Assembly (NCBI RefSeq): GCF_011397635.1
Contig: NC_064757.1
Span: forward strand, 32,131,339 to 32,195,338
From: Epinephelus fuscoguttatus
Lineage: Eukaryota > Chordata > Actinopteri > Perciformes > Serranidae
Reading direction: 5' to 3'
Length of the DNA: 64,000 bases
Positions 33,555 through 45,700 of this stretch are shown piece by piece. Position 1 is the first letter of the stretch. Each line of letters begins with the position of its first letter. The notes beneath the pieces are model-generated. The model worked only from the letters and a program-made list of their open reading frames with translations, ran no database searches and was not told where the DNA came from. The translations under genes were made by a program, and so were the position numbers.

Positions 33555-35202
33555 GCCTACAAAACAGTTAATTTCCAGAGGACAACACATTGAAACAGTG
33601 GCTTGCAACCTTTTTGCCCTCATGTGCATGCAAAATATTTCAGTTCCCCCCACAGAGGACACGATAACCTGTCCAGCACTTTGTAAGAAATGGTTAACAA
33701 TCATAAAAGTGTCATTTTGAAGCATATTAACTGATCTATGGTATTATCTGGCAGCCCTCAAGGCCCAATATGGCACCTCTAATGGTTCTACAGAGCACTT
33801 CTCGACAAAGGCACTGAATAGCACCTTTAATAAATGGGTGCTATGTAGCTTCAGAGCACGTTGTCCCATGATTATGAGCCAAAGAGAAGCTTTTGTGGTA
33901 GTGTTTAGCAACTTTTTGTGTTTAGAGCACAGCCTTTTCATTAAATGAAGTTATGTTAAGCACATTTCTGGGTCATGACTGATGACTCTCTGTCAGCAAA
34001 TTGGAATTTAAGTGATAACGTGTCTTAGTATCTGTTGAATTTTTTTTTTTTTTTTAATCATTATAACATTTTTGTAATTTCTCATATTCCTGTACTTTTC
34101 TAAACCATTACTGCATCATCCATAAATCAGAAAAGATATTTTTATACTGGTGTACACTGGAGTTTTTGCCTTTAATATTTATGTTTAATGTTTGAGATGA
34201 ACCAAACAACTTAATTCAAAAGAATCAGACAGTCAAGTAACATGGGCCACCCCAGATTTCAGCCGATCACTGGCAGATGCATAAGATCTCAGGCAGACCC
34301 ATTTACAGATAAGATTCAGTGTGTCTGAGGTTGTCTGTCTGTTCAGTTATGTTTACCTTTGCCTGTACCCATTGTTCATCCAAAAATTAAAAAAACCCCC
34401 AAACAGTTAGATATTTCACTTACTGGAAAGTATTTTGTTCAAGGTTTAGGTCAAGGTTCAATTAATCTATAAAACATGGAAGTTACAGTGTTCCCATTCT
34501 AACAAACTCATGCTAATTATCAAAATATAGAAAATAAATGGCCATAAAATCATGGATTAAAAAAAACAATTCAAACAAAAGCATAACTGGGAATAAAATT
34601 AAGATAAATTTACATTTTATGCCCTCCTTAGACAATTTCTGGTTGTACTGTACTGCACTTATATCCCATGTGGAATAAAATAGAGCCCACAGTGACACCT
34701 GGTGGACATGTGGGGAAGCTACAGGTACTTAAGTGCATAACAGTGACAAAAAGTAAGTTATGAGCTTGTTATTTTTATAAGTAAGATCTTAAAAGTACAA
34801 CTAATTAAGTTAGAACCAACCCCTGTGCATACTTGCTTTAGTACCGGAGCCCAAGACACTGATAAACACCAGAGACTTTGGCTTTTTGGCCACAGTAACA
34901 TAGTGCAGAGTGACTTTAAGAACAGGATATTAGTCAGTGTTATTAGCTTCAATGAATGGATGGAACAACTGTGTAAAATGGCATCAAATGAGAGGCTGAC
35001 ATGTTAAATATCAGGGAAAGAGAATGTCTTTAAAAAAGTTCAGGGACTATTATTGGCCTTGAATGAAAGGCTGATTTAATTAAGGGGATCCCCTTCCTTA
35101 ATATCATTTCACAAAGGGTACAGTGATGGATGTCATATGAAACACTTGGCTTTTTTAATCCTTGTTTTTGGCCTTTTTTCGTTTGTTGTGTTCTGGTAAC
35201 TT

Positions 35203-35450
35203 GAAGGTCCAGTGTGTAAGATTTAAGGGAATTTATTGGCACCTAGTCATAAGGATTGCAAATTGCAACCAGCTTTAACTTCACCCAATTAGAATTCCCT
35301 CAGTGTTCTTTGCTCGGGAGGTTTTTAACAGGGGCTGAATTATCTGCAGAGGTCTCTTCCTCTCCAAAACAAACAGACCAGGTGATATACAGATATTTTC
35401 ACCTTTAATTCAGCATTAAAATTGTCCAGAGATAAATAACAAGCTGCCTT
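35203..35450 (+). mobile_element. partial fish MITE
   Basis: Starts GGTCCAGTGTGTAAGATTTA and continues through CAGTGTTCTTTGCTCGGGAGG and AATTATCTGCAGAGGTCTC. It matches the left half of the 37080-37618 element; the right half is missing. Confidence 0.55.
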
Positions 35451-36026
35451 GCTGTCAAAAAGAGAACATCAGGTGCCAGTTTATTAGGTACACCCAGCCA
35501 AACCTAATGCAGTCAAAAACAACAGTCCTGCAATAAATCTTTCTTTCATGATGGTTTTGATGTCCAGTTGAAACTTTTAACGATGTGTTGACTCAACTCT
35601 GTGATCATATTTGAGGCTGCAGGTCTTGATGTTGTTATTTTGCATGTTATATGTAGTTAGGCGTGCCAAATAAAAGACAGTTGCATTTTGAACACACTCT
35701 GGACACACTGTAGTGTTATTAATGTTCACTTCTTGCAGTTTTTGTGTGTTTCCTTCTCAGTGACAGCTTAGTTTACTGAGCCTAATTAATGGCATGCATG
35801 TGTATCAAAGGTTAATCATTAATTTCCCCTTCTGATTGCAGATGGAGCACAAAGGGGATGTTATTTACCAGTAGCAGCAAATGATATAAAATTCAGTTTG
35901 TTATACGACCATAGGCAGTTTACAGTAGGGAAATTTGGAGTCATGTTTGAGCTGTGCAGCCTGTAGCTCTTTTAAAGGCAGACAGTCCAGCAGCAGGTGA
36001 GGCTGTCTGTGTGACACAGGTAGGAA

Positions 36027-36034
36027 ATGCAAAT
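36027..36034 (+). promoter_or_regulatory. blnk: octamer motif upstream of blnk
   Basis: A perfect ATGCAAAT, the Oct-1/Oct-2 octamer of immunoglobulin and other B-lineage promoters, 131 bases before the predicted start codon. The position suits a proximal promoter of a B-cell adaptor gene. The occurrence could be chance; the context makes it worth noting. Confidence 0.5.
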
Positions 36035-36099
36035 GAGATCAGTTAGAGCTGATCTTCACATTCTCTCTGTATCGCTCACTTTCAGTCTTCACAACCATT

Positions 36100-36173
36100 T
36101 GCATCCAAGGACCGAAATAAAGACATTTCCTCATGACTTGAGCTGCGAGACTTGACCCCAAATCATGACAATG
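36100..36173 (+). CDS. blnk: blnk first exon with start codon
   Basis: ATG at 36165 gives Met-Thr-Met before the donor at 36174 (GTAAAG). A second in-frame ATG is at 36171. An earlier out-of-frame ATG-ACT-TGA at about 36133 forms a two-codon upstream ORF. The 5' limit is unknown. The exon is 3 kb from the next one, so the assignment depends on phase and promoter context. Confidence 0.6.
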
Positions 36174-39100
36174 GTAAAGTACTGTTTTGTTTTTGTCATA
36201 TTTTGGTTCACATTCTGACAGCTTTGGGTGGAGTGAGAAGGAAGTGAGCAGTTGTTGTCAATGGCAGAGTTGTAGTAACGTTAGCCCTCTAAACCTTCCA
36301 TGTTTATTTCTTTTTCTCTCGGGCAGTTCTGAATAGGGGAAACATATGATGGCAGATACTTTGTTAAAAGTTGTGATCGTGTGAGAGTATGAAAGTAAAC
36401 ACTAAAAATAACTCAGATGACTTGTGTTTGCACAAAACCTAAAAGTGATACACCCACAGATATAAGCAACGTGCTCTACTCTAGAATAAAGGTCAAAGAT
36501 ATTTGCTAAACTATCTTTCATGTTTGTTAACAGTCTTCCATGAAATCAGTTTCTTAGTTGACTTTAAGTTAAATTAATTAGATTTAAATCAAACATGTTT
36601 CAGTGGAATTTACTACAATTTCCATGACAAAATTGAATCACAATTGATACAGGAGCTATTTTTGAAGTTTTTCTGAAGTATTATGTTCTTTTTTTTTAAT
36701 TTTAAATATACCTAAAGTGTATCATATTCAAGTAAATTCAAAATCTAACAACAAAAACATACATATATTATTTGTTTCAGGTCAACCAAATACTTTCACT
36801 TCTAAATACTTGCATTTAGCATCTCAAGCTTCATAGTTAGCTTGAACTACATTGTTATTTGTGTAGTGTACGTGTTGCTGTCACTTTCCCATAGTGCATT
36901 TCAGACTCTTTCTCAGTAAACATGACCATGCAGGAGTTAAAAAAGGTGTTGTTGTTCACTCAGAGATGGTGTTAGAAATGTTGTCAGGCAGGGAAAGATG
37001 TACTTACTGATATGAAAAATTCTGAGTGGAGTTTGTTTATTTTAACTTTTAATGCTGCTGGTAATTTTTAATAGTTTTACAGGAACACTGTGTAAGCTTA
37101 AGGGGGATTTAGTGGCATCTAGTGGCAAAAAGCGCACATTGCACCCAGCTGAAACTTCTCCCGGATGGAATTCCTTCAGTGTTCATTATTAAGGAGGTTT
37201 TTACCAGGAGTAAAATTATCGACAGAGGTCTGTTCCTTCCCAAAACAAATGAACCCCGTGATTTAAACCGGCATAAACACTGAAGCAGCAATTTCACGGG
37301 GAAAAAAAGTGTTTTTCTGACACACGCGTTGTAAATGGGCTGCTAACTGCGGTGGCCAATGCAAAAGGGGAAAATGCGAATACATGAATGGCCCTATCTA
37401 GAGCCAGTGTTTGGGAGGTACGCTCTAGGCTACTGTAGAAACATGGCGGTGACACATGGTGGACTCCCTAGACAAGGACCTGATCTCTATGCAGATATAA
37501 ATGACTCATTCTATGAGAAACAAAAACACTACAGTTTCTATTTTCAGGTGATCATACACTCACGAAAACATGCTTTTATTTTCCATTTTGACTAACATAT
37601 CCTAAACCACACACTGGACGTTTGATTATTTAGTCTCATTCAGATGTTCCCAAATTTGTCAGGGGCCCTGAAAGAGATTCCACTGAGTCACAAAAAAAAA
37701 CCCTTGAGAATACGTCTGAACATGTTTGCTCAGATAGTTTTCACTCTCTACCTTTTTTTGTAACATAACACAGAAATCATTTTGTATAAGTGATGTCTGT
37801 CTACAGAGTTGTATTCTCTGAGGGGTTCTGAAGACACAAATCTTAAAAAAACAGCCTACGGTTTCTTGTGAGCCTTTTGGCTGGTCTGATACGAGTTCAA
37901 ATTCTCCTTGTCTAGTGTCAACAGTTCATGTAGATAAAATGTTTCGTGGCTGGAGGCGTTCCCTGCACTTTCACATGTTGAAAACAAATTCAAACAGTAT
38001 CGGTAAGATCCATTCTAAGATGTGTGAATACATTAAAACTAGTGTGGACATTGCAAACACAGTCCTCTCCCTATGAATATTTATCTGTCAATGGAAATAC
38101 ATGTTTAAGGTACACAGTGTTTGGCCAATTTAACCAAAAACAGAAAAATACTGTAGACTATTAGTTATGAATACTTTCCTTACATCTGCTGTGGAGTTTA
38201 ATAACTGATATTCAGCATGCATATTATTATATAATAGCTTCCTCTCGTCTCAAGTATAACAGTTCATAACTATAGTACTGCAGCTGGTTATTTTGTTAAT
38301 ATCTAATACAAGTGTTTGTGATCTCCCAGACACTACTTCTATTGTCTGAATAGTGAACATTTGAATGATGCTCTGTGAGTCTTGTCCTTGTTTGCATCAG
38401 ATTTCACTTCATGGTAACGTGACTTCTTCCTTTTTCCTCCTGTTGGCCTCCTCACTCAGCTCGCTGCTAACACTTTTCTGTGAGACTTTACAGGTGGTTC
38501 ATCAGAGAGAAGTCACAGCAGGTTGACACAAAGCAGAACATTAACATGCAGCTATTTTTGGAATGACTGTGAGAGTTCAAGGTTGTAAATACTGCAACAG
38601 CACAGTAACGTAGTTCTCTTCATTCTTTTTTTATTACCTCGCACCTGCTCCTCATTTATCAACACTAAACAACAGTTTTCTGACATTTGGTGTGGGAGAT
38701 AGAAACTCTGCAGTCTGTCCGCCTACAGTAATTACCTTGACATCAACACTTCCTCTATGGCTGCCTGGCACTGTGGGAAAACAGATACTGCTTCCTGATT
38801 TTGTTTGATGTGTGTGTTTATCTCCGCCTCCTCTGCCAACCGCTACTGTACATTCCTGCTAATGAACTTTTCTGTTTCAGCTGATAATGTCCGTGAATCA
38901 ATGCTTCAAAGCAGCATTGATTGTGAATTAACTTATACTTATACTTTGTTTTTTTTCATCACCTTGCTACTAAAAACTTACTAAAAAAAGCCCCTTTGTG
39001 CAATGCATGACCTTCCAGAAAAGCAGCCACTGACTCAGGCCTGATGATGAGGCTGATAAATAACTAAAAGTAAATGATTACTAGCCTGGTATGCAGTTTA

Positions 39101-39670
39101 GTTTGTTTTGTATTTGTTAAATCTCTGGATACTCACTTGAGGCTTCTGTGTTTTTCAGACCTTCTTTGGAAAACTGAAGAACCTGTAAGTGTTGTGCTCA
39201 TTAGCTAAGTCTCATTAGTGTCGCTGTTAATGTATTATACATGAAATAAAACAGTACTGCAGCATCTTACCTCTCATTATTTCCGTCAGACACAGTGGAC
39301 CTCCAGCTCCACCCAGGAGGACAGGTAAGATTTAGACCTACGGGAAAATGTTTTCATTTCTCTTTGTTTCACACTCTATTACAGACTTAATTACCTACAA
39401 ATGTCTTTTTCCACAGATAACAATGCAGAATTTGCGTGGCCAAAGGATGAATTTGTAAGTAGAAAAACAACAAGCTCCTGAATTAAAGGTGCTACATGTA
39501 GCATTATTAAAGGGGACCTATGCTTTTCCGTATTATGTATTCTTATAACGTTACAGTGAAGGATGTTCACATTACATGTGGTCAAACATTCAAATAATTA
39601 GGTAAACAAATGAAGAGGTGATCCTTGTGAGTATAAAACCTCAGGTGTCCTACCTACTATTCGGAAAACT

Positions 39671-39711
<41 letters not shown>

Positions 39712-42700
39712 CTACAGTATGACATTATGGTGCGCTGAATTTCTATCTCCTGCAAGTGATTACGCTCTGTAGCCTGCACTGCTAAATGAAGCTACATGCT
39801 AACATCAGGGAAACATGTAATCCTGGTTGTTGAGGTTGTTAATTTCTCCCAGGGTTTGCATCAAAATCCTGCTGGAACATGTCCAGTTACGATCAGAGGC
39901 CTTTTCGAAGTGTTAAAAAGGGCTGCTATTCTCTGTGACAGTCATTCCCAGGCTGTCAGTGACAGTGCAGAGATGCCAAGACACTGAAGACCTGGAAACT
40001 CTGACCAATCAGAGCAGATGGGTTGTTTTTTTCAAGAGGGTAGCTTAAAGAGACAGGCGCTAAAACGGAGCGTTTCAGACAGAGGGTGGATACAGGTGTT
40101 CCAGCACAGACAGTATAAGGAAAATAAAGTGTTTTTTGACTATTGAAGCATGTAAACGTGTTCTAGTAGAAACACAAAATCCAAGAATGAACCTGAAAAT
40201 AAGCACAACAGGTCCTCTCCAAACATCTTTTACTCGTTCTTATGACTTCATCACCACATTTCCCATCAGCTCTGTTGCATCTTTTTTTGGTCTGTTCTAT
40301 CTCATTACTGGCCATCCTCCTCTCTATGACAATACATGTTGTGTGACTACTTTTTTTAATCCAAATATAACACAATATAATTTTTCCATTGGCCTGTTAC
40401 TCATCAACCAAAGCGATGTTACTGATATATGACTCCGGCAGATTTCCTGCATAGTTTCATGCTGTTGCACACAATGTATGGTAAAGTGCAGACATGAGGC
40501 TTCCGGTCTTGTTAGCTATGGTTTCATTAAATTGAAACTGAATGTTTCAGTATTTATGTGGTGATGGTTATTCTTGAAAATGCACATTTGAAATAGTTAT
40601 ACTTTATATCTTCTAATGGCAGGATGATGAGGAAGGTGACATGTATGAAGTGCCTCCCTGTGAGCGTCCGGCTGTGAAAGTCCCACAGAGACAAGTGGAG
40701 GAAAACGTTTATCTGGGTAACAGCTCTGTGCTGAGTTTTTACTGCAGATAGGGTAGAGTATAAAACATTTTACAGCCCTATCCAACATAGAGAACTCTGA
40801 CAATTTGATGCTACTTTTTGCAGAGAGGACGTCCAATCCTTCTCCTCCACAGAGGCAGGCTGCTCCTCCACCACCCAGACCAGTCAATCTCTTGGTAACA
40901 ACAGTTTAGTGTCCTGGAAGTCTGTCTACGTGTCTCTGAATCAGTCGAAGATGTTTACACTATGTTTAAAGATGCTGCATTTGTTTTAATTAAACGATTT
41001 TTTATCCAGAAACCTCAACCACGTTCTGAGGATTTCTTCCATGATCCCAAAACTAAGAAACGTGAGTCAGTCATCTGTGTTTGTTGCAGCTACACAAACA
41101 ATGCATTTGCTAATTTTGTTCATTCATTGTTTAACCCACCTCTCTTAATCTCTTTAACCTGCTTTTGTTTAGCACCTGAGATAGACAGAAGTGAGAAGCC
41201 TGGGAGAAAGCTGATGCCTCCTCCACCGGTCCCCTCTGCTCCAGCTCCAGTCCCTGCATCCAACACTGAGGAAGGTGCAGTAATCATTTCCATCAACACT
41301 AATAAGCTTTTCATAGAAGTGGTTCATCAGCCTGTAAATAACTGTTGACTGAGGGGAAGTTAAATGTATTAAGGAGGTGACACGGCACACACATATACTT
41401 AAATAAATATTTGTTTTTATTAGTCATGTGCTACTGACAGAAATACAGTCATTTGATAAGCCCATCCCATGGAAGACTTTGCATTGTTGCTGCACACCTG
41501 TTGTCTCACTGAGCTCTCCCAAGGAAGAATCTTCATGGCGCACAATCAAGAATTTTGTTTAATGTTTACAGCACCAACAACAGTTTGTTTGGAATAAATA
41601 AACACAAGCAGAACTGAGCAGTTCAGCAGAGACTGAAGCTGTGACTGAAACAAGGATGAGAGTGCCACCTGGTGTAGTGCCACTGAGCTGCACCCTCAGC
41701 GTCTCAGACTCATTTGCAGTGTGATTCGCAAGAACACCAAGCATGCATCACACTGCAGCAAAATGTTTCCAATATTAAGACATTTAAAAGGGAAGGAACT
41801 TGTCATATTGTGTCACCTCACTAGAAGATTATTTCCGCCCTCTGTGGTGTTGCCTAATTGTCCACATCTTGATGGTCATGAGCAAACTGGGATCATCTGC
41901 TTGAATTTTTCTCAGTGTCCCACTGTTGCAACTGCTTGTAGAAATCCCTCTATTACACATTTATGAATACCTGAATCATTTCCTATTGCTGCAGTGAAGA
42001 AGACAACAGGATAAAAATTATTATTAGATCTGAAGAAACTCTCAGTTACCTGCTCCACCTAAGTCTTCTTCTACCTCTTTGCCTTCTGCCCCATCAATAC
42101 ATCACATCTCCACAATAACATAGAAGATTAGCACTTCTGCTGAGTTATCACAAAATGTTTAGTCTTCTCCAGTTCTGTCTAATTACGTGTTCTTAAAGTC
42201 TACTTTTTTCCTTTTACACTGCATTAAATGCCTCCACCTGTGATTATTCTCTGGTCACCTCTATTTGACTGTATGTCACTGTATGTGAATTGCCGAGTGT
42301 TGGAAATATCAGCCGTAGAGATGAATGACTTCTCTCAAATATTTTGGAACTAGATGGCACTCAGCTTGTGGTGCTGAAAGTGCCAAATAAATGAATAAAT
42401 ATATAAATAAAAATACATTTGAAAAACTCAAAGGTAATTTCCCTGGTCACTCAAGATAATCCACAGACCCTGTCGTGAGCATAGATTGTGTAACATAATG
42501 GACGTGGCTACCGTGACATAACCTATTGCTTTGTGGACTTTGAATGTTTTGATGTTTTGAAGCCTTCAGTTCGACATGTCAGCCATCTCCTTTGGATTTT
42601 TGGATGAGAGGCTGGCGCTGTGGAAGAACGAGGGGTCAGTCTGACTCATAGGCCGTAGTGACACCTTGCATACAGACTGTCACTCAAGCAGCCTCGACCT

Positions 42701-45700
42701 TGAATATGTGGAATTCTAAGCCTTCATAAAGTGTAAACTGATGAGTTATATAAAAATCCCAAAAAGCCCCCAGGGTGCCATTAGAGGAACTGCAGTTTTT
42801 GGCACTTCCGCATTAGATTTATTTTTACCTTGGAGGTTGTCCCTTGGTTGTGAGCAGTTTCATGTAGGACTTATTTTCTTTCTACCAAACTACACCCACC
42901 AAACGTATCACTGCGCAGAAGGAAATGTGCATCTACTGCTGGCTCACCTAGCACCACTGAGCTAGCCAACTTTACAGGTTAGACAAGGTGGACGCCATTA
43001 ATGTTTACATCTCATGCTGTCCAGGGCACAAGCCCCTCATCCAAGGGCAGACGCACATTTCCTTTTGTGCAGTGATGCAGTTAGGGGTGTAGTTTAGTAG
43101 AAAGAAAATAGTTCCTACATGAAACTATTCACAACAAAGTCTGTGGATTATCTTTAGTAACTGGGTCATAATTTCTGGGAAGATCTGAGTTTGGGGCGAA
43201 CTGTCCTTTTAACTCTTTCTCATACTGTGGTCACTTACAAAAGCCTTTGGGGGTCATGCGCCATCACCAGAGGCTTGCATTACACCACAACAACACAGCT
43301 CATTGCCAGTATTTTCTCTCTGCTTTTCAGATGTGTATCTGGATCCAAATGAAGAACAGGTATGATATGATAGATAAATCACATTACCCAAAACTTCACA
43401 CATAAAGAGGAGGCAGCAAAGGGCCTTGTATGAGAGTGGGTATAATGGGTTATAATGGCCATGCTGTTCACATTAATATGATTGGATGCTACCAGCCACA
43501 TAGCTACTGTATGAATGAGCCAGTCATTATGAAGCATGAATGAAACTAATGCAACTGTGATGCTACGCTTCATTAGTGGGCATCCACAGGAAAGCTCGAC
43601 CAGCTGTTGGCACATTTCTCCATGTTTATAAATATGTATATTCCTGTGTATTATGTTTTTGTCATTTTGTGTTTCAGGAAGATAATGACGACCTGTATTT
43701 AGAGCCTACAGCTGGTGGGTTGCATCACACCTCACAAGAACTAGCTCTGGAGTTTATGTTTTTATGAACAGATTTTGATCTGAGTGATGGTCAGACAGCA
43801 CATTTCTTTTCCACATGATGAAAAGTCCAATAAAAATGATAATTTCCTTTCCTCCCACTCCTCAGCTTGCCCTCCTCCCTCTCGTGGGCCAGTAAGGATG
43901 TCTCTATCTCCCAAGACAGCCCTTGTACCCTCTCCCATTTCCATGTAAGTGCATGTCAGCCCGGATCAAAGCAGCTTTCAAACTACTGCCTAACCATAGC
44001 ATGCTGATATGCGCCAGTAATATAATCTATCTGCATAGCTTCATAGTCCATGTCACACCAGACAATGATGCTGCTGTGTTTTTGCAGCAAAATGCAAATG
44101 TGTCAGATATATTAGTGGCACTACACAGTAAATTCCTGGTACTAAACATGTAATGAAAATTAACATTCTCTCTAATCTGCAGGAAGAAGCCTCCGGTTCC
44201 CAGAGCTCAGTCTGTGAGTCTGTGTATTCAGCTCAGTGCTTAGTTTTATCACTTCCTTATGCTAAGCTCCGTCCTCATTTAAAGTAAGACTGTCAAGATA
44301 GAGGTTGAATTAGAAATGGAAGTTTTCATTCTTACTCTATTTCCATTTCCTTCGTAGGAAATTAAACTCACCAGTGTGACACAGCAGTAACTCTTATTTC
44401 CCTTTTTCAGAATTCATTCTTGCCCTCCTTAAATGAGCTAAAAATGGGTAAAGACCACGTTCTCTGCTCGTTAAAACTTATCAAATATCAGTACAAACCA
44501 CATCCAAAAGTAATTATTTTGATCATGATCATATCTTGTCTCTATAGCTCCTTCAGCTGAAGTAAGACGTACCACATTTCCTACCAAACCCCCTCCACCA
44601 ACCCCCAGTTTTAAGCCCCCTCTGCCAGCAAACCTGAAGGAAGCCAAACCCAGGTAATAGGGTGAGAGGTTTGTTGGATTAACCATCAGTTAAAAGCGCC
44701 AAAGGAATATGTCACCCATAAATCGCCATTTATACATTACATTATTCATGTCGATTTCTTAAGGATGCCCTGGTGAACGAAGAATCCAAAAACGGCAAAC
44801 ATTTATTAATGGAAGTAAACTGGCACCACGTTGAACAACAGCAAACTATATCAAAACATCTGTTTACAAACTCTTACACAACTCGTGCAGCATAATCCAA
44901 GTCTTTTTGCCAGACAAAAAGGCAAGCTGTTTTTGGATTCTTCGTTCATCAGAGGCATGCCAGAAAAACAGAGATGTTAAGAGATTTAAGGTAACACAGC
45001 AGGAATAACTGACAAATAAAAGGGTCATTTTATGGGTGACATATCCATTTATAAAGAAAAATTTCAGTTAATTTCCAGCTTTTTTTTGCAGTTAACCTCA
45101 TCTGCAAATGCACACTTATATCAGAATTAAATTCACTGTATAACATTAGCCTTCTTGTCTTTACTCCAGCCCTCTGAATCCTCCTATGGCAGACACTAAG
45201 CTTGTGGGTAAGCTCACTTTTTGTTCCCCAAAAAGTTATTTTTTTTTATTAATCCTGAGGGATGACTGTGATCACTCGAGGTCTGCTTAAATTCTTCTTG
45301 TAAAGTAATCCAAACATTGCATGAATCATATGTCTTTTTAACCATCTGGCTGATGCCAAGTACGGATTTCCCAAACCTGGAAAAACACATGACATGTTTT
45401 CTGTCTGTTGTAAGCCTCCTCTGGTGGTGTGAGGGCAACCAAACAATGTGGAAACAAGGTATGGTATCAACCTGCACACAGAAAATCTAACACACGTTAG
45501 TGGTTTACTGTTGTCAATACATGTATGTCATATTAGTTTAGTTTAGTTGACAGAAACTAAGTATATATACATTATATAGGCATATTGTCTACCCAAAAAT
45601 ACCAAACACATTCCATGTACACTTTGGTGTTCATACTGCAGTTTTAGATTTGTTAATCATCTTCTGTTTAAATAGTTTTTTAAATCTCTGATGTGTATTA

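Larger units (their letters stand above)
32859..36100. other. plat-blnk intergenic region
   Basis: No coding exon seen. It contains an inverted-repeat block (33058-33190), a hAT-type element (33228-33554), a 15-T run near 34040 and a partial MITE copy (35203-35450). Confidence 0.6.

Noticed and set aside
39672-39709. Regular short repeats (CA and TG tracts) as a CRISPR array
   Set aside because: Pure dinucleotide microsatellites without spacers; the genome is eukaryotic.
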